NCBI GenBank assembly: GCA_021788095.1
Contig: JAJYLB010000007.1
Span: forward strand, 1 to 64,000
Reading direction: 5' to 3'
DNA length: 64,000 bases
DNA from: Acidobacteriota bacterium
GTDB lineage: Bacteria > Acidobacteriota > Terriglobia > Acidiferrales > UBA7541
Numbering within the stretch: position 1 is the first letter of the stretch; the number at the start of each line of letters is the position of its first letter. Positions 37,365-44,532 of this stretch are shown here, piece after piece. A program made the position numbers and the translations under genes. The notes below the pieces were generated by a model that saw only the letters and a list, made by a program, of their open reading frames with translations, had not been told where the DNA came from and searched no databases.

Positions 37365-37559
37365 ATGCAGGCTTTCAAATGCCGAGAATGTAATTTAAGA
37401 ATCGAGAAGGACGGCAACAACTTCCGTTTCGTGATGCCGGGGAAAGCCATGCCAACCAAGCTGAGCGATTTCAACCCACTCAAGCACGCCCACAAAAGCG
37501 GGCATTGTCCGGTTTGTGGGCTGGAGATGGATCGAAAGCGGGAAACGCAAGAGGGGTAG
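37365..37559 (+). CDS. Small zinc-ribbon protein
   Basis: A 64-residue protein with two cysteine pairs (KCRECNLRIE and CPVCGLEMD), the spacing of a zinc ribbon. GAAGGT lies just before the ATG. The upstream bases TGGTAGTATTCG resemble the sequence before the HicB-like gene at 32526, suggesting a shared promoter type. Such small zinc-ribbon proteins in mobile elements often bind nucleic acid; the target is unknown. The next gene begins two bases after its stop, so they are likely one transcript. Confidence 0.58.
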   Translation: MQAFKCRECNLRIEKDGNNFRFVMPGKAMPTKLSDFNPLKHAHKSGHCPVCGLEMDRKRETQEG

Positions 37560-37561
37560 TC

Positions 37562-37981
37562 ATGCTCACGGATGCAAATACGGGGCGAGAGGTAACGCAG
37601 CTTCCGCGGCGGGCACAGCAAGAATTGGACGCAGTGCTGTCACGCTTAGATCGGTCACAAGTCGAAGCGATGACGCGGGAAATCAACAGGTGGGCGGACC
37701 AGACCGGGAACGAACGCACAGATTTCTTCGCATCGAGTTGGAAGACGGGGAGTGATTGGAGTGAGTTCGCCGAAGGAGTTTTCCAGCCTCTCTACGAGGC
37801 GTGCCTGGATCGCGAGAACGCTGTCGAATATGCCGGGTGGATGTTCGGATGGCTGGTGCGCAGCGTAATGATTGACCGTCGTTCAGATAATTGGCTCATG
37901 TACAAGAATCCTGAGGCCGGCTCGGAGGAACTCTCTCGCAACATGTGGGGCACCTTTTACTGGCGTGAGGTACGCCATTGA
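37562..37981 (+). CDS. Acidic protein of unknown function
   Basis: A 139-residue soluble protein with no motif I recognise. Notable are the helical N-terminal half (RRAQQELDAVLSRLDRSQVE), a Trp-rich middle (DFFASSWKTGSDWSEFAEG), and the ending MWGTFYWREVRH. ATG at 37562 follows AAGAGGGG. It is two bases downstream of the zinc-ribbon gene and probably co-expressed. Element cargo is the most likely role. Confidence 0.5.
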   Translation: MLTDANTGREVTQLPRRAQQELDAVLSRLDRSQVEAMTREINRWADQTGNERTDFFASSWKTGSDWSEFAEGVFQPLYEACLDRENAVEYAGWMFGWLVRSVMIDRRSDNWLMYKNPEAGSEELSRNMWGTFYWREVRH

Positions 37982-38068
37982 ATTTCTTGGGTGGTGGCAC
38001 GCTTGCCTTCCGGGATTTTGCCCATGCCATGAGTCATGCCCCTCGCGAAAAATCGCTCTACGGGCATC

Positions 38069-38326
38069 CTATTGCGAAATTTCTCGGCCGTTTCTGAGCC
38101 ATGCCAGCCTTGCCCTACCGCGATCCGAAATGCGGTAAAGCAGCAAGCCGCGCGCGTCGAGCCGGCACTCCAACAGGTGCCAGCGGTGGAATCGCTTTAG
38201 AACTGTGTAGGCGCTGCGAATCGGGTAGTAACCAGCGAGCGTGGCCCAGGCAGGGACATTGAGCCAGCCGCGATTCTCAAAGATGCCAAGCGCTTTGAGT
38301 TTCAACTCGTTTCGACCGTGCTTCAT
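38069..38326 (-). CDS. Winged-helix-like DNA-binding protein
   Basis: An 85-residue protein with a wHTH-type pattern: KALGIFENRGWLNVPAWATL (helix-turn-helix), SAYTVLKRFHRWHLLECRL (recognition helix) and ARGLLLYRISDRGRARLAWL (wing plus last helix), as in MarR/PadR-like small regulators. ATG at 38326 is preferred over TTG at 38383. It is the last gene of the minus-strand run that starts with the PrimPol gene, 150 bases after the ATPase gene. It may regulate that run. Confidence 0.62.
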   Translation of the reverse strand: MKHGRNELKLKALGIFENRGWLNVPAWATLAGYYPIRSAYTVLKRFHRWHLLECRLDARGLLLYRISDRGRARLAWLRNGREISQ

Positions 38327-38476
38327 TTTCTGTTCTCGTTCCCGCGATTCCGTTGCCGGAAAACGTCCCGCCGGAACGTGCAAGGTACTGCTGTCCCACA
38401 GAGCGCAGGCTTTTCGGGAACGACTTCTAGACGTTCCAGGAGCGCGGCGTCGGCTGTTATCGGGCGTTGCATCGGC

Positions 38477-39094
38477 TCACCTCTTCAGCAGCCGTGGCGA
38501 GTCTTCGATCACTTTCCGGCTCACGGCGTCCCACACAAAATGCTCGTGCCTCGCGAGGTTCGCCACGCGGTCTGCGATGTCGGAACCGCACCGGGCGGAA
38601 ATGGCCTCGATGTCACGCGGCTCGGTGAGACTGAAGAGCACCCAGAGGTCCGTCAACGCAGTAACGGTCTTCGAGCATTCGGCCGGCCGCTGAGTAGCCC
38701 AGCAAAGGTCAATCCCTCGATGCCGGCCCGTGCGAACGAGCTTTCCAAGCAACGGAGGCACGTAACCCGGCTGGGAGTAAAGCGCGATTTCCTCGCAGAC
38801 CAAACACAGCCCTCCGCGGTCATAAACCAGCCTAGCGACCCGCTCGATCTCCTCTTCCGGTTCACCTGCGGGGACGTAGCGACAAGCGAAAGCCCCTCGA
38901 TCCCGCGACCAATTCAGGAATTGTTCAAGGCGGCGAAGCGATTCGATCCGGTTTGATACTGAGTCGTATTCATCGAGCGGATCGAACACAACGAGACGCG
39001 GTGTGTAGGCCAAATGTGCGGAGAGCCAGGTGCTCTTGCCCACGCCCTTACGCCCGACGCAGGCAAGAATTCGGTTCTGGACTTCTCGACTCAT
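38477..39094 (-). CDS. HerA/Zot-like P-loop ATPase
   Basis: A 205-residue ATPase of the FtsK-HerA side. Walker A is GRKGVGKST (residues 14-22); Walker B is GGLCLVCEE; a sensor-like Gln follows in CWATQRPAECSKTV. The rest (LWVLFSLTEPRDIEAISARC) matches the pattern of viral packaging ATPases, Zot-like assembly ATPases and HerA-type translocases. No TM helix is present, unlike inoviral Zot. It is the fifth gene of a tightly overlapping minus-strand group and overlaps the preceding small membrane protein gene by ATGA (39091-39094). A role in DNA transfer or packaging is inference. Confidence 0.72.
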   Translation of the reverse strand: MSREVQNRILACVGRKGVGKSTWLSAHLAYTPRLVVFDPLDEYDSVSNRIESLRRLEQFLNWSRDRGAFACRYVPAGEPEEEIERVARLVYDRGGLCLVCEEIALYSQPGYVPPLLGKLVRTGRHRGIDLCWATQRPAECSKTVTALTDLWVLFSLTEPRDIEAISARCGSDIADRVANLARHEHFVWDAVSRKVIEDSPRLLKR

Positions 39095-39384
39095 TGATTC
39101 GGCTCCCACTCATCGAAAGGCGTCTGCGGGTCCGCATTAGGCTCGCTCTCGGCAACGTGAGTCGCCCCCGAGCGCCAAGCCAAATAACCGATGGCTCCGA
39201 TTGCGGCGAGAAGTGTCCCCTTCAATAGCATGGCCGAAGCCGCGGGGCCAAGCTCTGTCTTGACGGCCGAAGGATTCGGCGCGTGGTCCGGCTTGACATG
39301 CCGGCAGGCGGCTAGGCCAGCCGCTCGACACCGCGGGCAGGCGTTCGGACCAAGAGCAAAGCGTGAATCATTCAGCAACGACAT
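39091..39384 (-). CDS. Small single-TM protein with a CxxC-type N-terminus
   Basis: A 97-residue protein. Residues 12-28 hold CPRCRAAGLAACRH, a possible zinc site; one membrane helix lies near 50-68 (MLLKGTLLAAIGAIGYLAW); the C-terminus is acidic. The start at 39384 follows GGGAGGACTCG. It overlaps the 230-residue protein gene upstream by 17 bases and the ATPase gene downstream by 4. No known family. Small single-TM proteins next to a Zot/HerA-like ATPase recall virion or conjugation components, which is inference. Confidence 0.55.
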   Translation of the reverse strand: MSLLNDSRFALGPNACPRCRAAGLAACRHVKPDHAPNPSAVKTELGPAASAMLLKGTLLAAIGAIGYLAWRSGATHVAESEPNADPQTPFDEWEPNQ

Positions 39385-40060
39385 CGAGTCCTCCCGGCGC
39401 GGTTTCCTCGCTCTCCGGCCTCGGCTGTTCCCCTTGCTTGGAGGCTCGCTCGGTACGCACCTTTTCCGCCACTGCGCGAGCGGCGTCAATTTTCTTGAAT
39501 TCAATGCTGATGAGAAGAGAACCGAACGCAAAGAGGTCTATATTCTCGATGAGCCAAGCGGGTGCCCGGCGATTTGCCAACTCGGCTGCTGCGCCTGCGA
39601 GCTGCGTCCGTTCCTCTTCGTTCAACCTGGCAGAGGTCATAGCTTCGGGCGTCTTCATCGCACGTGAGATCGCAAACGCCTGAAAATGATCGAAGGCTGA
39701 AACAGCGGGTGCCATTTGTTCGGCGCTCAGGCGGAGCCGCGGAGGCAAGACGATTGCGCGCGGGCGAGGCCTCTCCGCCGCGGTCTTCTCCGATTCCGTC
39801 TCGCGTGGTTCTGGCTTGAGGTCCGCCCGCGTTGCGAGGAGGCGACGCAGAAAGACCGCCTCGGATTCGCCGGCCGCTTCCGCACCCTGTTCGACCTTGG
39901 CCCGGTCGAGCGTCAGCCGAAGCACCTTCGGCCCCGCGCCTGGATCGAGCGCAAGCGCTGAGGATGACTCCGCTTGCTCATCGAGCCACGTCGAGACCTG
40001 GTCAGAATTCACGTCCGGTGCGCTCTGAGGAACGCGCACGCTATATGTTTTAGTGCTCAT
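39368..40060 (-). CDS. Unknown charged protein with one hydrophobic segment
   Basis: A 230-residue protein not recognised. It has a highly charged, Glu/Arg-rich N-terminal half and a long helical middle (RTQLAGAAAELANRRAPAWL). A moderately hydrophobic segment (ENIDLFAFGSLLISIEF) near 175-192 may touch the membrane, followed by an acidic tail. Start at 40060 shares ATGA with the stop of the preceding two-TM protein gene. The tight overlaps place it in one transcript with the PrimPol and ATPase genes. Confidence 0.55.
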   Translation of the reverse strand: MSTKTYSVRVPQSAPDVNSDQVSTWLDEQAESSSALALDPGAGPKVLRLTLDRAKVEQGAEAAGESEAVFLRRLLATRADLKPEPRETESEKTAAERPRPRAIVLPPRLRLSAEQMAPAVSAFDHFQAFAISRAMKTPEAMTSARLNEEERTQLAGAAAELANRRAPAWLIENIDLFAFGSLLISIEFKKIDAARAVAEKVRTERASKQGEQPRPESEETAPGGLDVVAE

Positions 40061-40578
40061 TTAGTTTCACCCCGCTTTCCAAGAAGAAATATCAGACCGA
40101 GAATCAGCGCCGGCAGGAACACAAACACCAGCCCCCAGAGAAGTTCTTGGCGCGACTCTTGCGCGTCGCTGGGAGGATCGGCGTCGGGTCTGGCGCGCAT
40201 AAACCCGTCGAGTTTCACGATCTGCGCGGCCGTTAACGTGAGCAAGAAGAACCAAGGGCCGCTATGCTCTCGCAGCCAATCGCGGTGATTCTCAGCAATC
40301 GCTTGCATCGCTTCGACAGTTTGCCTTCGCTCGTTTTCCTCGACCCGCAGCGCCTCCCGGAGTTCTGAATAGGGGAATCCCGCGGTGCGCGACACGATGA
40401 ATGATTCGAGCGAAGAGAGAGCGTCGAGGGCTAGATCGCACAAGCGCGGGTCAAGCGCCGACACTGGTTCGGGAATCACGCCAGGAGCGCCGACTATATC
40501 GGAGCGGCGGCGGAGCTTGCTCGCGCGTGGAAAGCGGCGCTGAGATCGGCGGACTTTCCTTTTCCACTTCGTGTTCAT
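40057..40578 (-). CDS. Two-TM membrane protein of the element
   Basis: A 173-residue protein: basic N-terminus (KWKRKVRRSQRRFPRASKLR), a helical stretch, then two hydrophobic helices (PWFFLLTLTAAQIV and LLWGLVFVFLPALILGLIFLL) separated by a short polar loop. No family recognised. The start at 40578 follows GGAGAACA. ATGA overlaps link it to genes on both sides (40575-40578 and 40057-40060), so translation of the whole block is likely coupled. Confidence 0.58.
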   Translation of the reverse strand: MNTKWKRKVRRSQRRFPRASKLRRRSDIVGAPGVIPEPVSALDPRLCDLALDALSSLESFIVSRTAGFPYSELREALRVEENERRQTVEAMQAIAENHRDWLREHSGPWFFLLTLTAAQIVKLDGFMRARPDADPPSDAQESRQELLWGLVFVFLPALILGLIFLLGKRGETK

Positions 40579-40985
40579 TGTTCTCCGCCCATCTGCGATT
40601 GATTCTTTCGATTCCGGCAACGGCAGTGGTCCACACACAGGCCGCAGCAAGCGAGAGCTTGGGGAGCATCTAGGCAGGCGCAGTCCGGTTCCAGAAAGGC
40701 ATACGTCTTGCCTCGCCATTCCTGAAGCCGTTCGAGGTTCCAAGGTGTTTGGCAGCACCAGCATCGCGGCACCGAAGCCAGGGGTTTCCCCCCGCCGTCA
40801 TACCGAGGCGCGAGGAGTACCGCCCCTTTGGGAACTGCGAGTTGAGAAGGCCGGAAGCCTCGGCCTGCATTCCGCTCCGCGGAAGCGCCCCGCGCAATGG
40901 GTAGGGAGTCTGGCAGGGAACCTACAAAACCTTCAGAACCGGGTTTTGTAGGTTCTGTTGGCTCGCACTGGCTAGGCTTTTCCAT
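40575..40985 (-). CDS. Cysteine-rich protein of the element
   Basis: A 136-residue protein. Its N-terminal third is Pro/Thr/Glu low-complexity (EPTEPTKPG) encoded within a 14-bp inverted repeat. The C-terminal third is dense in cysteine and histidine (RCWCCQTPW, CACLDAPQALACCGLCVDHC), probably binding zinc. No family recognised. The start at 40985 follows GTCGGAGTA. The gene begins 31 bases after the PrimPol stop and ends in ATGA overlap with the two-TM gene. Confidence 0.52.
   Translation of the reverse strand: MEKPSQCEPTEPTKPGSEGFVGSLPDSLPIARGASAERNAGRGFRPSQLAVPKGAVLLAPRYDGGGKPLASVPRCWCCQTPWNLERLQEWRGKTYAFLEPDCACLDAPQALACCGLCVDHCRCRNRKNQSQMGGEQ
40918..40955. repeat. 14-bp perfect inverted repeat inside the Cys-rich gene
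   Basis: GAACCTACAAAACC (40918-40931) and GGTTTTGTAGGTTC (40942-40955) with a 10-base loop. The first arm also contains direct AACCTNC units. It may form an mRNA hairpin that tunes the downstream genes, or be a recombination site. Confidence 0.7.
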
Positions 40986-41016
40986 TACTCCGACGCCCGG
41001 TGTCCAATTGAGCCAT

Positions 41017-43362
41017 TTACTCCGCACGGTGCTTCCCCCCCTTCGGATTCGCAATCCAGACTTCGGAAGGCCGGCCCCCGACCGCGGAGGGCGGAGTCTC
41101 CGCTCGGGTGACCCACGCCGCTTCCTCAAGCAGGGCGAGGGCGGCACGCACCCGCTCAGGTGTATTCAGCCCGGCCCAGCCCTTGAGGTAAACCGCCCGA
41201 GTTGTGAATGGGGAGGGCAGGTCGCCTGCTTGAATGTGCCTTGCGAGTTCGCGAGCGGAGTGGGTTTCCGGTGAAATTGCGCAAGCATAGACGCGCCTCG
41301 CGTGTCCTTCGAGGTAATCGCAAAGAGCGGCCGCTTGGCGAGTGTGGTTGAGCGAGATTTCCATTTCCTCGCCAAGGGCTTCGCTGTCGCCCGCGCTGTC
41401 TGCCAGTTCAAAGAGCCCGGCGAGACTCGGCATTAAACTGCGGTATTTTGCTAGGTGAGCAACAAGCGCCGGGGCAAGCCCTGAATCATCGCGGATTTTC
41501 GATTCGAGTTCGGTCCACCAGTCGAAGAAAAGGGCTTGCGCATCCGGCGCGAAACGGAGCACCAGAGGCGTGTCTGAGGATAGCTCAGCAAGCGCGTCGA
41601 AAATTCTCTCCACAACTCGCGATGCCCCCTCGTCCGCGGGACGGTCAACGAGCTTCCATCCTCGGGGGAGATCAGGCCAAACGAGAATTTGGAATCTCTG
41701 GAAAAGACCGTCATCGGTGGGGCCGCCTTCGACCGCTTCTGAGAGATACGACCGCAGGCGGGCGGGCTGGATGTTGCCGAGCAGGCTCACGCAGACAGCG
41801 GGGACGTGAACGGAGCCTCGGCCGATACGGTCAACGGTGAATCCCGCGTCACCATTCCACGCTTGCAGGAAGAAGGCCCGCTCGCCTTCCCGCCCAAGAC
41901 GCCCTAGCTCCGAGAGCCACCCTGTCAGTTCGTCTCGGATTACCAAAACACCCGCCGGGTTCTCCGCGAGGATTGCATGAAGTTTTTCGAAGGTCGCGTC
42001 TGTTAGGATGAGCCGTTTTTGTAATGGCTCGCTGAGTATCCGGTCTGGCTGCGGGGGCAGCGCATCCTGCCGCTTGATAGCCTGCTTGTACTGTTCGCGC
42101 CATGCCTGCCATTGGAGTTCGGCCTGTTCCTTCTCAGTTTCAAACGCGGTTTTAGCATCATCGAATTCGGCCCTCCATCGCTCCTCGATTAGGCTCAGGG
42201 GCAGGGTAACTGCGCGAAGGATGGGAGACTTCATCATTCCGGGTGGGGCCACGATTGCCCCCCAGAGGTTGGGAATCACTCGCCACGACGTGTCCGCCTG
42301 TTTGGGAATGATGACAGCCCTCCGGCTCACACAGCCTGCGAGCGCCACTATCACGGCCGCCGCGGCGTAGTCTGGCGGAGCTTGCGTCCGGTCGGAAATA
42401 TCCTCAACAAGCGCGCGAAAACTCGACGGTAGAAGCTCGGGGTCGAAGGGTGGAACTGGAGGCAGCTCGTCGCCCAGCGGGGAGGGATCGGACCACGCGC
42501 CGCTGCCCGTAGCAGCGACGGGATACGATTTATACGGTCCGAGCCATTCCCGCAGACGCGCGACAATCTCATCACCGACGATCTGGGCGAGTGTTGGCGC
42601 GCCAGTTGCGGCCTGGCCTGCGGCAAGGCGTTTAGCTGTAGAAATCACATCGCGAACACGCTGCCGGGTCTCCTCATCGCCCGCTGCAAGCGCGACAGCC
42701 TCAACGAAGTGGCAAACGTCTTGCTCTGTCCAATCGGCACGCAGAAGCATGCCGGCCAGAGCATTTGCCCCATCGTGCCTGTGGCCCGGTTCCGGCCAGT
42801 GGCGCGCGAGGAGAGCAGCCGCGGCAGTACGTGCTACCGCCCGCGAGATCGCTTCCGCTCCGACAAGAGCCAGATCGCCATCACTGGCGAATTCGTAGAC
42901 CTCTTGGCTGGGATGAATGGAAGGGGGGAATACAGTCTGTTGGCCGTCCGCGCGAAACTCGATGATCGTTGAGCCATCGGGGGCAGAGAATTTTCGTGGG
43001 CGGGGTCTCGACAATGCATTCAGTGGCTCGCAAACATACAGGCGGTGCGAACGAGGTTTGGAGGGCCGCCCGAATTCTACGCCGGTCGGCGGGAGGAAAT
43101 AGTCCGCTACCGCCATCGTTTCCCCGCAATCCAAATCAACGTCCACGAGCCCCCGACTCGGGGAGCCGAGGATCACACCGACGTTTTCCCCATCGTGGAA
43201 ATGAGCCGCAAGGCCAGCCTCGCCGAGACGGAGAGAGGGCCAGCCAGCGATACGCGGTCCCTTCTCGCCGCGCGGGATCGGAACCACGGTCCAGCCGCGG
43301 CGGACGTATTCGCGGGTTGCGTCGAGCCTGCTTCTGACCGTCCCCGTTTGCATCGAGTTCAC
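41017..43362 (-). CDS. Bifunctional primase-polymerase / DUF3987 replication protein
   Basis: A 781-residue element replication protein. The N-terminal PrimPol domain (about 15-190) has RRGWTVVPIPRGEKGPRIAG, the acidic metal motif LVDVDLDCG (Asp 74, 76, 78), an SHRLYV strand and the TIIEFRADGQQTVFPPSIHP block. A helical linker follows. The C-terminal DUF3987 domain begins near 310 (PPDYAAAAVIVALAG, then a P-loop-like VAPPGMMKSPIL and WLSELGRL). DUF3987 proteins act as helicase-like partners of primases in plasmids and phage-like islands. GTG at 43362 overlaps the excisionase-like gene by GTGA. It leads the minus-strand run that ends in the ATPase. Confidence 0.86.
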   Translation of the reverse strand: MNSMQTGTVRSRLDATREYVRRGWTVVPIPRGEKGPRIAGWPSLRLGEAGLAAHFHDGENVGVILGSPSRGLVDVDLDCGETMAVADYFLPPTGVEFGRPSKPRSHRLYVCEPLNALSRPRPRKFSAPDGSTIIEFRADGQQTVFPPSIHPSQEVYEFASDGDLALVGAEAISRAVARTAAAALLARHWPEPGHRHDGANALAGMLLRADWTEQDVCHFVEAVALAAGDEETRQRVRDVISTAKRLAAGQAATGAPTLAQIVGDEIVARLREWLGPYKSYPVAATGSGAWSDPSPLGDELPPVPPFDPELLPSSFRALVEDISDRTQAPPDYAAAAVIVALAGCVSRRAVIIPKQADTSWRVIPNLWGAIVAPPGMMKSPILRAVTLPLSLIEERWRAEFDDAKTAFETEKEQAELQWQAWREQYKQAIKRQDALPPQPDRILSEPLQKRLILTDATFEKLHAILAENPAGVLVIRDELTGWLSELGRLGREGERAFFLQAWNGDAGFTVDRIGRGSVHVPAVCVSLLGNIQPARLRSYLSEAVEGGPTDDGLFQRFQILVWPDLPRGWKLVDRPADEGASRVVERIFDALAELSSDTPLVLRFAPDAQALFFDWWTELESKIRDDSGLAPALVAHLAKYRSLMPSLAGLFELADSAGDSEALGEEMEISLNHTRQAAALCDYLEGHARRVYACAISPETHSARELARHIQAGDLPSPFTTRAVYLKGWAGLNTPERVRAALALLEEAAWVTRAETPPSAVGGRPSEVWIANPKGGKHRAE

Positions 43363-43565
43363 TTCGCGACGCCCTGTCGCTCCGCTTGTGTCCTGTGATC
43401 CCGCTTCAAGAAGTGTTGAAGCTCTTCCACGGGGAAGAGCACTCGCCGGCCGATGCGTCGGCCGCGCAGCTCCCCTCGCGCGAGCAGGCTATCAAGCGTG
43501 CGCAGAGAAATGGAGAGCAGCCTGGCGGCCTCGGTCCTGCCTACTGCGAGCTTTTCGACTTGCAT
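43359..43565 (-). CDS. Excisionase-like HTH_17 protein
   Basis: A 68-residue MerR-type small DNA-binding protein: VGRTEAARLLSISLRTLDSL (helix-turn-helix) and GRRIGRRVLFPVEELQHFL (wing and tail), the standard pattern of phage and island excisionases. AGGAG precedes the ATG. It is the first gene of the leftward run, coupled to PrimPol by GTGA, and would help excision together with the integrase transcribed the other way. Confidence 0.86.
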   Translation of the reverse strand: MQVEKLAVGRTEAARLLSISLRTLDSLLARGELRGRRIGRRVLFPVEELQHFLKRDHRTQAERQGVAK

Positions 43566-43581
43566 TTCAGTGCGCTCCTAC

Positions 43582-43627
43582 GCGCACCAGTGTGCGCCTT
43601 GACAAGGGGAGGCGGCAAGCGTATAAG
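43582..43627 (+). promoter_or_regulatory. Strong promoter plus palindromic operator between the divergent runs
   Basis: TTGACA (43599-43604), 17-base spacer, TATAAG (43622-43627) is the best promoter in the window, directed at the 43669 gene and integrase. Just upstream, GCGCAC-CAGT-GTGCGC (43582-43597) is a perfect palindrome that also lies in the leader of the leftward run. The layout suits a control switch between the two directions, perhaps bound by the HTH protein at 43565. Confidence 0.72.
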
Positions 43628-43668
43628 GCATGTGTAGGCATAATTTGGCATGAGTTTTAGGAGGGTCT

Positions 43669-44532
43669 TTGGGCAAGCGTGGACCAAAGCCGGTGGACAT
43701 AGGACTCCTGAATTGCTTTGAGCATGAGTGGTACATGGCGCTCCACGTCCTCCGGGACGGAACTCCTTTCCCCACGTGGCCATCCGTGGTCGCCCCTCCT
43801 ATGGGCATCTCAAAGGCACAGATTCAGTCCTGGATTCAGCGCCTAAGGGGAATGAGCGACGACGAGTTTCTGGAAATCAATAGGCGTACCTGCGAAAGAA
43901 TCTCCGGGAAACCGGAGCCACACGATCCGCGGGTGGAACCAGAGGTCCACCGCCAGTGGGCCAGTCGGGAAAAGGAAGAGGAAATCGCAGAACTCGAAAG
44001 GTATTTGCACCCTCGGAAGATTGTGGCTGAGGCTGAGCATAAGGAAATCTGGAATTCTCTCTGGCGAGCTAAAAGGCTTTCCGCTCTGAAAAAAGCGTGC
44101 GAGGTCTGGGCCGGCCTGCCAGACGTTCGGAGAGATTGGCGGTGGGGCGGTTACCCCAAGTACGTGCTTGACTATGGGAAGAAATTTTTCCTCAAAACGA
44201 AGTGGCGGGACCCTCGCTTCCCGAAGTCGGATACGGTACGCCTCGACGAATCTCGGATCGAATACCTAGCGCGTGGTATGGCCGGCATCCAGGCTGGTGT
44301 CAGTCCAACGACTGGTATCGAGCGGCTCCGCAATATGAGTCATAGTACCGGTGGGCCGCTTTGGAGGAAGGAGGGCGGAGGGCGGGAATACTGCGGGTGC
44401 TGGCGCTGCGGAATAAAGCTCTCAACGCCAGCCCACAGGTGGGGCGTTGAAGCTTGGTGGAATGGCGTCGCTCTTTTCATGAAGCTGGCAGGGGTCAAGG
44501 GGCCAAAACGACAGGACGGAGGTAAACGATGA
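43669..44532 (+). CDS. Uncharacterised protein coupled to the integrase
   Basis: I do not recognise this 287-residue protein. The N-terminus MGKRGPKPVDIGLL is followed by a helix-turn-helix-like SKAQIQSWIQRLR. A long charged helical region (REKEEEIAELERYLHPRKI) follows. The C-terminal third holds a CGCWRCG pair that could bind zinc, with W/R-rich surroundings. The start is TTG at 43669 after AGGAGGG. It overlaps the integrase by ATGA (44529-44532), so the two are made together. That coupling suggests a recombination-directionality, DNA-binding or mobilisation role; this is inference. Confidence 0.62.
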   Translation: MGKRGPKPVDIGLLNCFEHEWYMALHVLRDGTPFPTWPSVVAPPMGISKAQIQSWIQRLRGMSDDEFLEINRRTCERISGKPEPHDPRVEPEVHRQWASREKEEEIAELERYLHPRKIVAEAEHKEIWNSLWRAKRLSALKKACEVWAGLPDVRRDWRWGGYPKYVLDYGKKFFLKTKWRDPRFPKSDTVRLDESRIEYLARGMAGIQAGVSPTTGIERLRNMSHSTGGPLWRKEGGGREYCGCWRCGIKLSTPAHRWGVEAWWNGVALFMKLAGVKGPKRQDGGKR

